Source: Mycolicibacterium iranicum (GTDB lineage Bacteria > Actinomycetota > Actinomycetes > Mycobacteriales > Mycobacteriaceae). From it: DNA of 64,000 nucleotides. The stretch covers positions 1-64,000 of the forward strand of contig NZ_JACHVU010000008.1 of NCBI RefSeq assembly GCF_014190915.1, in the 5' to 3' direction. The translations under genes and the position numbers were made by a program. The notes under the pieces were generated by a model. That model saw only the letters and a list, made by a program, of their open reading frames with translations, did not search any database and was not told the origin of the DNA. Every line of letters begins with the position of its first letter. Position 1 is the stretch's first letter. Below, piece by piece: positions 1 through 8,059 of this stretch.

Positions 1-362
1 GGCGCATCCAGATGCTCGCGCAGGTTCGCCGGCGGAATCACCCCCGGACCCACCGCAGCCGGCGTCAGATCGATCGCACGGATACCCGCCTCGGCATAGC
101 GCGGCGCAGCGTCGCGATGCACATAGGCACTCGTGGCCTCGAACACCATGTCAGGCATCTCATCGCGCGCCAACAGCCAGTCAACCCCCTCATGGCTGGT
201 CTCCAAACCCAGCTTGCGCGCCCGCGCAAGGCCCTCGCTCTCGGGATCGATGCCGATCATCCACCGTGGCTCAAGCCATTCCGAACGCAACAACTTGTAC
301 AACAGGTCGGTGCTGATGTTGCCCGACCCGACGATCGCAACAGACGCTTTACTGCCAGCCAT
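1..362 (-). CDS. hsaG: Acylating aldehyde dehydrogenase HsaG, 3' end cut by window edge
   Basis: The first ~120 residues are visible, starting [20 protein letters not shown]. This is the Rossmann entry ([10 protein letters not shown]) of the acetaldehyde/propionaldehyde dehydrogenase (acylating) family. HsaG converts the propionaldehyde released by the HsaF aldolase into propionyl-CoA in the last steps of steroid ring A/B breakdown. The ATG at 362 is preceded by a TAGGAG ribosome-binding site that overlaps the hsaE stop, and the gap to hsaE is 9 bp, so the two are co-transcribed. The catalytic cysteine region should lie beyond the window edge. hsaF is expected next, outside the window. Confidence 0.9.
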   Translation of the reverse strand, partial: MAGSKASVAIVGSGNISTDLLYKLLRSEWLEPRWMIGIDPESEGLARARKLGLETSHEGVDWLLARDEMPDMVFEATSAYVHRDAAPRYAEAGIRAIDLTPAAVGPGVIPPANLREHLDA

Positions 363-371
363 CCACGGCTC

Positions 372-1157
372 CTATTCGAAATCCAGTCGTACTGAACCTA
401 ACCCGCCGAACTCAGCAACAAAACGGCTCCCCGGCGGTGCATCTATCGCACGAGTACACGAACCCGGAAGAACGATGTCGCCGGCCTTGAGACGCACTCC
501 GAAACTCTCCACCTTGCGGGCCAGCCAGGCCACCGCGGTCACCGGATTACCGAGCACGGCATCGCTGCGGCCCTCGGCGACGACCTCACCGTTGTTGGTC
601 AGCACGGCGTCGATGTTCTTGATGTCGATGTCTTTCGGGGACACCCGGGCCTCCCCCAGCACCCATCCCGCCGAGGACGCATTGTCGGCGATGGTGTCGC
701 ACAACTTGATCTGCCAGTTCGTGATCCGCGTGTCGATCAACTCGATCGCCGGTGCGAACGCCGCGGTGGCGGCCAGCACGTCATCCTCGGTGCACCCCGC
801 GCCGGGCAGATCGTCGGACAGCAGAAAACCGACCTCCACCTCGACGCGCGGATACAGGTAACGCCCCGACGGCACCGGCTTGTCCTCGAAGACCTGCATC
901 TCCTCCAGCAGATGTCCGTAATCGGGCTCGTCGACGCCCATCATCTTCTGCATCGCCTCGCTCGACAGGCCCACCTTGTGCCCGATGACCCGCGCACCCT
1001 CGGCGACGCGCTGACGGATGTTGATCAGCTGGATCTCGTAGGCGTCGACCACGTCGATGTCGGGGTGGCCGTCGGTCAGCGGGGCGATCGGTTGACGGCT
1101 GCGCTCAGCCTCAGCAAGGTCGGCGGCAAGCTTCTCGCGCACCTCGGCGGGCAACAT
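372..1157 (-). CDS. hsaE: 2-hydroxypenta-2,4-dienoate hydratase-type enzyme HsaE
   Basis: 261 residues, the normal length of the 2-keto-4-pentenoate hydratase / fumarylacetoacetate-hydrolase-fold family. It contains the typical IGHKVGLSSEAMQ segment and the acidic metal-binding stretch around PRVEVEVGFLL. In steroid degradation HsaE hydrates 2-hydroxyhexa-2,4-dienoate, the side product of HsaD cleavage, before HsaF and HsaG finish the route to pyruvate and propionyl-CoA. The ATG at 1157 has AGGGGAA upstream. It is divergent from kstD across a 73-bp gap holding a KstR-type operator, so both directions are probably repressed by KstR. Confidence 0.92.
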   Translation of the reverse strand: MLPAEVREKLAADLAEAERSRQPIAPLTDGHPDIDVVDAYEIQLINIRQRVAEGARVIGHKVGLSSEAMQKMMGVDEPDYGHLLEEMQVFEDKPVPSGRYLYPRVEVEVGFLLSDDLPGAGCTEDDVLAATAAFAPAIELIDTRITNWQIKLCDTIADNASSAGWVLGEARVSPKDIDIKNIDAVLTNNGEVVAEGRSDAVLGNPVTAVAWLARKVESFGVRLKAGDIVLPGSCTRAIDAPPGSRFVAEFGGLGSVRLDFE

Positions 1158-1215
1158 TTCGTGAATTCCCCTAAGTGTCTTCGACCGGCACAGTTGTTAG
1201 TCGGCCGGGCAATTC

Positions 1216-1229
1216 TATAACGTGTTCTA
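1216..1229. promoter_or_regulatory. KstR-type operator between hsaE and kstD
   Basis: TATAACGTGTTCTA fits the published KstR consensus TnnAACnnGTTnnA at every fixed position. It lies in the divergent hsaE/kstD gap, ends one base before the kstD ATG at 1231, and covers the alternative GTG at 1222. A repressor here could cover the kstD transcription and translation start directly. Confidence 0.85.
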
Positions 1230-1230
1230 C

Positions 1231-2913
1231 ATGACGGAGCAGGAGTATGACGTCGTCGTGGTGGGCAGCGGCGCCGCCGGCATGGTCGCCGCCCTCACGG
1301 CCGCTCACCAGGGCCTCTCGACAGTAGTCGTTGAGAAGGCCCCGCACTACGGTGGTTCCACTGCGCGGTCAGGTGGTGGCGTGTGGATCCCGAACAACGA
1401 AGTACTCCAGCGGGACGGCGTCAAAGACACGGCCGAAGCAGCCCGCACGTATCTGCACACGATCATCGGCGACGCCGTTCCGGCCGAGAAGATCGACACC
1501 TACCTCGACCGCGGACCCGAGATGCTGTCCTTCGTGCTGAAGCACTCGCCGCTGAAGCTGTGCTGGGTGCCCAACTACTCCGACTACTACCCGGAGACGG
1601 CGGGCGGCAAGCCCACCGGCCGGTCGGTCGAACCCAAGCCGTTCAACGCCAAGAAGCTGGGGCCCGATGAGAAGGGTCTGGAGCCGCCGTACGGCAAGGT
1701 CCCGATGAACATGGTGGTGATGCAGCAGGACTACGTCCGGCTCAACCAGCTCAAGCGTCACCCGCGCGGCGTGCTGCGCAGCGTCAAGGTCGGCGTGCGT
1801 TCCGTATGGGCCAACGCCACCGGCAAGAACCTCGTCGGTATGGGCCGGGCACTGATCGCTCCGCTGCGCATCGGTCTGCAGAAGGCCGGCGTACCGGTGC
1901 TGCTGAACACCGCGCTCACCGACCTCGTCGTCGAGGACGGCGTGGTCAAGGGCATCTACGTCCGGGACACGAACGCGCCCGAAAGCGCTGAGCCGCACGT
2001 CATCAGGGCCCGTCGCGCAGTCATTCTCGGCAGCGGCGGCTTCGAGCACAACGAGCAGATGCGCGTGAAGTACCAGCGCGCCCCCATCACCACGGAGTGG
2101 ACAGTGGGTGCGGTGGCCAACACCGGCGACGGGATCCTCGCCGCCGAAAAGCTCGGTGCGGCACTGGAGATCATGGAGGACGCATGGTGGGGGCCGACGG
2201 TGCCCCTCGAAGGCGCTCCGTGGTTCGCGCTGTCCGAACGCAACTCCCCCGGCTCGATCATCGTCAACATGGCCGGTAAGCGCTTCATGAACGAGTCCAT
2301 GCCGTATGTCGAGGCCTGCCACCACATGTACGGCGGGCAATACGGCCAGGGCCCCGGGCCCGGCGAGAACATCCCGGCGTGGCTCGTCTTCGACCAGCAG
2401 TACCGCGACCGCTACATCTTCGCCGGACTGCAACCCGGACAACGCATTCCGTCGAAGTGGCTGGAGTCGGGCGTCATCGTCAAGGCCGACACCCTCGACG
2501 AACTGGCCGCCAAGACCGGCCTGCCCGCCGATGCGTTCACGGCGACGGTCGAGCGCTTCAACGGTTTCGCCCGATCAGGCGTGGACGAAGATTTCAAGCG
2601 CGGTGAGAGCGCCTACGACCGGTACTACGGCGACCCCACCAACAAGCCCAACCCCAACCTCGGGGAGATCAGCCACGGCCCGTACTACGCGGCGAAGATG
2701 GTCCCCGGGGACCTGGGCACCAAGGGCGGTATCCGCACCGATGTGCACGGCCGCGCGCTGCGTGACGACGACTCGGTCATCGAGGGCCTCTACGCGGCGG
2801 GCAACGCGAGCTCCCCGGTGATGGGCCACACCTATCCCGGCCCCGGTGGCACGATCGGACCGGCCATGACATTCGGATACCTCGCAGCCCTGCACATCGC
2901 CGGAAAGGACTAG
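1231..2913 (+). CDS. kstD: 3-ketosteroid delta1-dehydrogenase KstD
   Basis: About 560 residues of the FAD-dependent fumarate reductase/KstD family. The N-terminus (residues 8-17) is the FAD-binding VVVVGSGAAG, followed by GGSTARSGGGVWIP. The C-terminus carries PYYAAKMVPGDLGTKGG, containing the family's catalytic tyrosine, and YPGPGGTIGPAMTFGY. KstD introduces the C1-C2 double bond into 4-androstenedione-type steroids, preparing ring B for opening with KshAB. I chose the ATG at 1231. A GTG at 1222 in frame lies inside the KstR box, so it is less likely. No clear Shine-Dalgarno precedes the ATG, so leaderless translation is possible. chsH3 follows after 2 bp. Confidence 0.93.
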   Translation: MTEQEYDVVVVGSGAAGMVAALTAAHQGLSTVVVEKAPHYGGSTARSGGGVWIPNNEVLQRDGVKDTAEAARTYLHTIIGDAVPAEKIDTYLDRGPEMLSFVLKHSPLKLCWVPNYSDYYPETAGGKPTGRSVEPKPFNAKKLGPDEKGLEPPYGKVPMNMVVMQQDYVRLNQLKRHPRGVLRSVKVGVRSVWANATGKNLVGMGRALIAPLRIGLQKAGVPVLLNTALTDLVVEDGVVKGIYVRDTNAPESAEPHVIRARRAVILGSGGFEHNEQMRVKYQRAPITTEWTVGAVANTGDGILAAEKLGAALEIMEDAWWGPTVPLEGAPWFALSERNSPGSIIVNMAGKRFMNESMPYVEACHHMYGGQYGQGPGPGENIPAWLVFDQQYRDRYIFAGLQPGQRIPSKWLESGVIVKADTLDELAAKTGLPADAFTATVERFNGFARSGVDEDFKRGESAYDRYYGDPTNKPNPNLGEISHGPYYAAKMVPGDLGTKGGIRTDVHGRALRDDDSVIEGLYAAGNASSPVMGHTYPGPGGTIGPAMTFGYLAALHIAGKD

Positions 2914-2915
2914 GC

Positions 2916-3776
2916 GTGCCCATCAATCTCGACGAGGCCATCGGCGCGGAACTGCCTCCGGTCGAATTCTCCTGGAGCAGCAGCGATGTGCAGCTCTACC
3001 ATCTGGGTCTCGGCGCCGGTGCGGACCCCATGGACAAGCAGGAGCTCCGCTATCTGGTCGACGAGACCCCGCAGGTGCTCCCGACGTTCGGCAACGTGGC
3101 GCAGAGCTTCCACATGACCGAACCGCCCGCGGTGAAGTTCCCGGGCATCGACATCGAGCTCAGCAAGGTGCTGCACGCCAGCGAGGCCGTCACGGTCCCC
3201 GGCCCGGTCCCCGCGTCGGGAACCGGTGTCGCCGTCACCCGGTTCACCGAGATCTGGGACAAAGGCAAGGCCGCGGTCATCTGGTCGGAGACCACCGTCA
3301 AAGATCCCGCGGGCACCCTGCTGTGGACGCAGAAGCGTTCGATCTTCGCCCGTGGAGAGGGCGGCTTCGGCGGCGACCGGGGCCCGTCGACGTCGTCGGC
3401 GGCGCCCGAGCGCTCCCCCGATGCCGAACTGACAGTTCGCACGTCACCGCAGCAGGCGCTGCTGTACCGCATGTGCGGTGACCGCAACCCCTTGCATTCC
3501 GACCCCGACTTCGCTGCTGCGGCGGGGTTCCCCCGGCCCATCCTGCACGGGCTGTGCACCTACGGGATGACCTGCAAGGCGCTGGTGGACAACCTGCTCG
3601 ACGGCGACGTGAGCCGCCTGAAGTCCTACGGCGCGCGGATGGCCGGCGTGGTGTTCCCCGGCGAGACCCTGCGGGTGAGCGTGTGGAAGGAAGACGGCGC
3701 GTACAGCGCGGTCGTGACCGCTCCCGAGCGGGACAACGCGGTGGCCCTGGCCGGCGTGGAGTTCGTGCCGGCCTGA
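2916..3776 (+). CDS. chsH3: MaoC-like enoyl-CoA hydratase (ChsH3-type)
   Basis: 286 residues, the double-hotdog layout of eukaryotic-type 2-enoyl-CoA hydratase 2. The C-terminal half has the hydratase signature GDRNPLHSDP followed by GFPRPILHGLCTYG. It matches the position of the M. tuberculosis gene directly after kstD (Rv3538, called ChsH3). It probably hydrates a steroid side-chain enoyl-CoA, but its exact substrate cannot be read from sequence. The GTG start at 2916 lies 2 bp after the kstD stop, so it belongs to the same KstR-controlled transcript. Confidence 0.85.
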   Translation: MPINLDEAIGAELPPVEFSWSSSDVQLYHLGLGAGADPMDKQELRYLVDETPQVLPTFGNVAQSFHMTEPPAVKFPGIDIELSKVLHASEAVTVPGPVPASGTGVAVTRFTEIWDKGKAAVIWSETTVKDPAGTLLWTQKRSIFARGEGGFGGDRGPSTSSAAPERSPDAELTVRTSPQQALLYRMCGDRNPLHSDPDFAAAAGFPRPILHGLCTYGMTCKALVDNLLDGDVSRLKSYGARMAGVVFPGETLRVSVWKEDGAYSAVVTAPERDNAVALAGVEFVPA

Positions 3777-3787
3777 TACCTCTCGCC

Positions 3788-4273
3788 CTACTTGCAGAGC
3801 TCGGTGATCTTGGTCGACGTCGCCTGGGCGTCGTTCATCCGGTTCGTCTGGTTCACGTCGTTACCGGGCGCGCCCGCGAGCTGCCCCATGCCGATGTACT
3901 CCAGGTTGTTGGCGAAGGAACGCACCGCGTCGGCCAGGTCCGACGGCACCTCGTCGTCGAGCCGGGAAAGCAGGAACTGACCGCCGCCGAGTGTGGCGAG
4001 CCGGGCGTTCGCAGCGACTGCCTGGGTGGCCACCGGGTCGGTACCGAGATTCGCGTTGGTCTGCAGCGACACCGCATTGCGCACCAACTCGAAGGCAGTG
4101 CAGACCCGCGTCTTGGGATCGGTCGACTGATCGCCGCCCGCCGCGGACGTCCCGCTCGAGGACGGCGAGCTCACCAACGCCCACACCGCGACTGCGAGTG
4201 CCGCCACCGCAACAACCAGTGCTGCGACGACGAGTTGACCTGTGCGACGGGATGCGTCTGCGGTTTGCGCCAT
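3788..4273 (-). CDS. Small membrane-anchored exported protein, unknown function
   Basis: 161 residues. After a short polar N-terminus, residues ~13-34 form one hydrophobic segment (LVVAALVVAVAALAVAVWALV), followed by a Ser/Gly-rich linker and an external domain of about 110 residues with two cysteines (near CTAFELV and at the C-terminal ELCK) that could pair. No enzyme motif is visible. This is the general layout of mycobacterial membrane-tethered proteins of unknown role. It is convergent with chsH3 (11 bp between stops). The PGRS-like gene upstream is separated from it by a strong terminator, so it needs its own promoter in 4274-4330. Confidence 0.7.
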   Translation of the reverse strand: MAQTADASRRTGQLVVAALVVAVAALAVAVWALVSSPSSSGTSAAGGDQSTDPKTRVCTAFELVRNAVSLQTNANLGTDPVATQAVAANARLATLGGGQFLLSRLDDEVPSDLADAVRSFANNLEYIGMGQLAGAPGNDVNQTNRMNDAQATSTKITELCK

Positions 4274-4327
4274 GGGGCGATCATAGCGTCACGCCAAAAT
4301 CATTCGTCCGCAAGCATTTTGGCGACA

Positions 4328-4364
4328 CGAAAACGGGCGCCGGCTCCGTGGGAGCCGACGCCCG
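4328..4364 (-). terminator. Intrinsic terminator of the PGRS-like gene
   Basis: Arms at 4335-4347 and 4351-4363 form a 13-bp GC-rich stem with one mismatch and a 3-nt loop. On the minus strand this is followed by GTTTTCG. It lies just after the stop of the minus-strand glycine-rich gene (4381). This is one of the few textbook hairpin-plus-U-tract terminators in the window. Confidence 0.8.
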
Positions 4365-4380
4365 CAGTCGTCACGAGGGA

Positions 4381-5694
4381 TTAGTCGGGATCGGAGGCGG
4401 TACCGCTGTCGCCGTCGTCGCCGCCGTCGGTACCTGCGCCGCCCGCACCGGCAGTGGCGCCGCCGGCCTTGCCGGCGGTGGCATCGCCGCCGTTGCCGCC
4501 GTCACCGCCCCGGCCGAGGTAGTTACCCCCGCCGCCGCCGGCACCGCCGCTGCCTCCGGTGGCCTTCTCGTCGCCGGCGGCGTCGCCGCCGTCGCCGCCG
4601 TCGCCGCCCCGGCCGAACGAGGTGGTCTCACCGCCGGCGCCGCCCTTGCCGCCGGTCGCATTGCCGTCGGCCGAGGAGGCGAGTCCGCCGTTTCCGCCAC
4701 GCCCCGAATCACCGGTCAGCGTGCCACCGCCGGTGCCACCGCTGCCGCCGACCGCCGTGGCGCTGTCTCCGACCGCGTTGCCGCCGTTGCCGCCGGCGCC
4801 GCCCTTGCCGCTCGTATTCGATCCGCCCTTGCCGCCGGCGCCGCCCGTGGCGGTCTTGCCGGTCGCATCGGCCTCGGCATTGCCACCGGCACCGCCGGCC
4901 CCAGCACTCCCGCTGCCGTAGGCCGTGGACGAGCCGCCGACGCCGCCTTTGCCGCCGGTCGCATTGCCGTTCACCGAACTGGCATTGCCGCCGGCGCCAC
5001 CGGCACCACCGTTGCCGGCGAAGGCACCGCCCTTGCCGCCCGCACCACCGGCGGCGCCACTGGCGTTGTTGACCGCGGACTCGTTGACATTCGGGGTGGC
5101 CGGGTCGTCCGCGACCGCAGCCGTCGTGTTGGTGTCGGAACCGCCCTTACCGCCGTTGCCGCCGCTGCCAAACAAGCTGCCGCGGCCGCCGGCACCGCCC
5201 GCGGTGGCGGAGGTCTTCGTGGTGCCCGTGTAGTCCGCGTTGACTCCGTCACCACCGTTGCCGCCGTTGCCGAACCAGGTGCCGGCGTTTCCGCCCGCGC
5301 CACCGTTGGCTCCGTTGCCACCATTGCCGCCGAGCAGGCCACCGTTGCCGCCGTTGCACGCATCGCCGGTGCAATCCGCAGCGGCGTTGAGCCCGTTACC
5401 GATCAGCCACCCGCCGTCGCCGATCATCGGGCGCAGCGCGGTGGGCGCGCTCGGCGCGTCCAGGGCGTTCTGCGGGCCGCTTCCGCCGTCGAGATTCAGC
5501 GAATACCAAGGCAGCTCTTCCTCATTCGAGACGAGCTTCACCTCGATCTCCGTGGGCGCCGCGGTATCGCCGTCGATCAGGGTCAGAGCACCGATGCCCA
5601 CGAACGCCGCTCCGGCGACACCCGCGGTGATCCCGGCACCGAGATAGTTACGAATTGCCGCCGAGCGATCGCTCTTCTTGGCGTGCCTTGCCAT
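4381..5694 (-). CDS. PGRS-like glycine-rich repeat protein without a PE domain
   Basis: 437 residues. The N-terminus is basic (MARHAKKSDRSAAIRNYLGA) followed by one hydrophobic segment (~residues 18-40), so it is probably exported or anchored. After a ~60-residue spacer the rest is GG-x-GG repeats (GGNGG, GGAGG, GGKGG) like mycobacterial PGRS domains, ending GTASDPD. Two cysteines flank the repeat entry (near CTGDAC). No PE or PPE helix pair is present. The ATG at 5694 has AAGGGGAG upstream; the open frame runs further up to 6138 but that part has no protein-like features. It occupies the place of PPE63 in M. tuberculosis. Its function is unknown. Confidence 0.75.
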   Translation of the reverse strand: MARHAKKSDRSAAIRNYLGAGITAGVAGAAFVGIGALTLIDGDTAAPTEIEVKLVSNEEELPWYSLNLDGGSGPQNALDAPSAPTALRPMIGDGGWLIGNGLNAAADCTGDACNGGNGGLLGGNGGNGANGGAGGNAGTWFGNGGNGGDGVNADYTGTTKTSATAGGAGGRGSLFGSGGNGGKGGSDTNTTAAVADDPATPNVNESAVNNASGAAGGAGGKGGAFAGNGGAGGAGGNASSVNGNATGGKGGVGGSSTAYGSGSAGAGGAGGNAEADATGKTATGGAGGKGGSNTSGKGGAGGNGGNAVGDSATAVGGSGGTGGGTLTGDSGRGGNGGLASSADGNATGGKGGAGGETTSFGRGGDGGDGGDAAGDEKATGGSGGAGGGGGNYLGRGGDGGNGGDATAGKAGGATAGAGGAGTDGGDDGDSGTASDPD

Positions 5695-6296
5695 GGGTCT
5701 CCCCTTGAGTAGTAACGACAAAAGGCGTCGCCGGAGCCCACGCGCCAGGCAACGCCTAGCAAGTCTTACCAGACCGCCGGACAAATTGGGGCCTTTTGCT
5801 GGAGCCCGGACCAAAGGTTCACCTACCGGTCGCCTTCCGTCGGCGGGGACGGACGTCGGAGCGGCGCTCCCCGTCGTCGTGCCAGAGATGTTTTCGAGTT
5901 CACCGAAAACAACGGTCGCCACACTGATCACCGACGATCTGCGCAAATCCTCGCCCCACGCCGCGCACGCCGCCGACTCGCGGAATCCGGCACCCACGAC
6001 GACCGGCAGCAATTGTGCCCACCGATGTTTGTCCGACACAATGCCGTCCGCGCCGATGGCAGCGTCCGGCAGACGTTTGCTGCAGCCGGGGGCTCCGAAC
6101 AGCGCCGACTCCACGCCAAGGCAGCCTCGAATTTCCAAGTCACGTGTATTGTTCGACTGTCGACGAGTCGTCGCGTGCGGTGTCCCGGCGCCGGCTGCCG
6201 ATCGTGGGCGATGGTTGCATCAACGCACGTCAGCGACCTGTTACGTTGCTCGGGGGGACCCCCTCGCTGCTCGACGACGAACTCAGGAGGAAACGC
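5695..6296. other. 602-bp divergent intergenic region
   Basis: This region separates the PGRS-like gene (minus) from the MPT63-like gene (plus) and should carry both promoters. Reading frames across it look like GC-bias shadows. I see no convincing -10/-35 pair, no RNA gene and no operator. The only firm signals are the two ribosome-binding sites at its edges, at about 5700 on the minus strand and AGGAGG at 6285-6290 on the plus strand. Confidence 0.5.
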
Positions 6297-7211
6297 GTGA
6301 AACTCAAGCCCGCATTGGCCGCTGTCACCACAGCGGCCGCAGCCGCCGTGGCGCTCGCGGGAGCGCCCACCGCATCGGCCGACGCCGAGGTGCAGTGGCT
6401 CGGCCAGCCAGGCGAGCTCGTCCACGGCACCGTGGTCCAGCACTGGACGGTCAGCCACCTCAAGCCGAGCACCGACGCGATCCCGTACCGGCCGGTGGGC
6501 ACGCTGTGGGAAGCCACCGCCAGCGACGAGGCGATCACGGGCAATGTCACGCCGATCGTGTCCAATCTCAACGCCCGCGCCAAGAACGGTGACACCTACC
6601 GGGTGCTCTTCGGCGTGGCGACCGAGCAGGGCGTGAACCCGTCGACCCTGGCCCAGGGGCAGAAGACCTCGGGCAAGATCTACTTCGACGTCACCGGCGA
6701 GGCCCCCGACAGCGTCTTCTACAGCAGCGGCGGCGCCGAGGAGCTGCTCTGGGTGCAGGCCCCGCCCGCCCCGGCGACCGGTTCGACGGGATCGGCCGGC
6801 AGCAGCGGTGCCGGCTCCTATGACACGACGCCGTCGGAGTCGGGATCGGCCGATACCGCCACGCCCGAAACCCCGGGTGCGACCCCGGCCGCCACCCCGA
6901 CCTCGGTGATGCCCAGTCCCGCCGCGGTTCCCGCGGGCAGTGCCGGCACACCCCTGCCGGAGGGAAGCGCCGGCACGCCGCTGCCCGAGGGCAGTTCCGG
7001 AACGCCTCTGCCGGCGGGTAGTGCAGGCACACCGCTACCGGGCGACGCGGCCCCGGCGAATGCCGGGCCGGCGCCGATGCCTGCCGCGGTGGCTCCTGCG
7101 CCGCAGGGCAGCGCCGGGACTCCGTTGCCCCAGGGCGCGGCCCCGGCCCAACCGGCACCCGCACCCGGGGCGCCGACCACCACGGTCGTGGTGCCCGCGC
7201 CGCCTGCCTGA
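6297..7211 (+). CDS. Secreted MPT63-family (DUF1942) protein with Pro/Ala/Gly repeat tail
   Basis: 304 residues. Residues 1-28 are a Sec signal peptide (MKLKPALAAVTTAAAAAVAL, ending near ASADA). The next ~130 residues match the immunoglobulin-like MPT63/MPB63 domain: Gly-Glu-Leu near the start, VxHWTVSHLKPSTDAIPY, GxLWEATASDEAITGNVTPIVS, GKIYFDVTG and a C-terminal ELLWV. MPT63 itself is about 160 residues. Here about 150 extra residues follow, rich in Pro, Ala, Gly, Ser and Thr, with repeated SAGTPLP units. The GTG start has a perfect AGGAGG 6 bp upstream. The MPT63 family is secreted and of unknown function; the tail suggests a cell-wall or surface spacer role (inference). Confidence 0.85.
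   Translation: MKLKPALAAVTTAAAAAVALAGAPTASADAEVQWLGQPGELVHGTVVQHWTVSHLKPSTDAIPYRPVGTLWEATASDEAITGNVTPIVSNLNARAKNGDTYRVLFGVATEQGVNPSTLAQGQKTSGKIYFDVTGEAPDSVFYSSGGAEELLWVQAPPAPATGSTGSAGSSGAGSYDTTPSESGSADTATPETPGATPAATPTSVMPSPAAVPAGSAGTPLPEGSAGTPLPEGSSGTPLPAGSAGTPLPGDAAPANAGPAPMPAAVAPAPQGSAGTPLPQGAAPAQPAPAPGAPTTTVVVPAPPA
6936..7043 (+). repeat. Four tandem 27-bp coding repeats (GSAGTPLPx units)
   Basis: Four in-frame 27-bp units encode GSAGTPLPE, GSAGTPLPE, GSSGTPLPA and GSAGTPLPG. A fifth copy (GSAGTPLPQ) lies apart at 7107-7133. Synonymous changes between units show they have diverged and are selected at protein level. Confidence 0.9.
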
Positions 7212-7240
7212 CGCTGCGCCGACATACGAAGCCGACATAC

Positions 7241-7281
7241 GAGTCCGTGCCGCCTGCCCAGCAGGCGGCACGGCTCGTTTC
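7241..7281. terminator. Bidirectional hairpin between convergent genes
   Basis: A perfect 13-bp GC-rich stem (7245-7257 with 7261-7273, loop CCA) is followed by CTCGTTTC on the plus side. It sits between the stop of the MPT63-like gene and the stop of the convergent minus-strand gene at 7280. Confidence 0.75.
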
Positions 7282-7987
7282 AGGAGTGTGAGGCCCACCA
7301 GGTGTAGAGCTGAACCATGTTGGGCCCCTGCGGGCCGGACTGCACCTCGTTGAGCAACAGGCCGGCATCGGTGGTCCAAGCCACCGTCGGCTTGCTCTGC
7401 TGGAAGCCGCACATCAACGTTCCGGCGATCTTATCGGGGGTCGCATTCCGCCGCCACGGGCCGGGCGACTGAATGTTGCCCGGGCAGTTCACGACCGACG
7501 TCTCGGCGATGACCTCGTCGAAGCGTTCCTCGAGCGATTGCGCGTCTTTCAGGAGCGTGTAGGTCGCCGTCAGCGGACCGCCGGTGTCTGCGTTCTTGGC
7601 GCAACTCACCTGTGCCAGAGCGCCTTCGGTGGGGACAACAGCCTCACACGCGCCGTCGGCGTAGCCCCTCGGCAGCATCCCCAGCAGACGTGTCTCGGCC
7701 TGCTGCTGCGATTCGGTCTGCTCGGCGGTCGTGGTCTCGGCCGCCGCACCATCGCCGCCGTCTGAGGACGGCCAGAACGCCCACGCCAGGATCCCGAGGC
7801 CGATGACCGCCACCGTCGCCGCGGCCACCAGCGCCACCGGCCGGCGATCACGGTGCACGGGACGCGGATTCACCGACATCGGAGCGTCATACCGTGGTTC
7901 GGGTCGGTCGGCCGGAGCCGCGGGTGTCTGGTTCAGTTGAAGCGGCCCGGTGTCCTCGTCGTCGGGATTCGGCTGGCGGGAGCTCAT
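7280..7987 (-). CDS. Single-pass membrane protein of unknown function
   Basis: 235 residues from the ATG at 7987. A Pro- and Asp-rich cytoplasmic part of ~50 residues (MSSRQPNPDDEDTGPLQL...) is followed by one membrane helix (~residues 52-72, VALVAAATVAVIGLGILAWAF). Next come a Thr/Glu/Gln linker and an external domain of ~140 residues with four cysteines (near GACEAV, VSCAK, VNCPG and LMCGF). The external part ends with a Trp-rich YTWWASHS. The layout resembles sensor-like mycobacterial membrane proteins, but I do not recognise a family. Longer starts upstream lack protein character. It is convergent with the MPT63-like gene. Confidence 0.7.
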   Translation of the reverse strand: MSSRQPNPDDEDTGPLQLNQTPAAPADRPEPRYDAPMSVNPRPVHRDRRPVALVAAATVAVIGLGILAWAFWPSSDGGDGAAAETTTAEQTESQQQAETRLLGMLPRGYADGACEAVVPTEGALAQVSCAKNADTGGPLTATYTLLKDAQSLEERFDEVIAETSVVNCPGNIQSPGPWRRNATPDKIAGTLMCGFQQSKPTVAWTTDAGLLLNEVQSGPQGPNMVQLYTWWASHS

Positions 7988-8059
7988 TGCGCCAAGGGTA
8001 GTGCGCGGGCCGTCCTGCGCGCGCGAGGCGCACCTCACAGGGGCGGTTCCGGCGCGGGT

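Noticed and set aside
1222..1230. GTG at 1222 as the kstD start
   Set aside because: It lies inside the KstR operator. The ATG at 1231 gives the usual N-terminus just before the FAD motif.
3991..5712. 573-codon plus-strand frame opposite the PGRS-like gene
   Set aside because: Gly/Ala-rich only because it mirrors the GG-x-GG repeats. The minus strand has a signal-like start, ribosome-binding site and terminator.
5695..6296. Coding frames across the PGRS/MPT63 intergenic region
   Set aside because: Low-complexity Arg/Pro-rich translations in several frames, no ribosome-binding site and no family resemblance.
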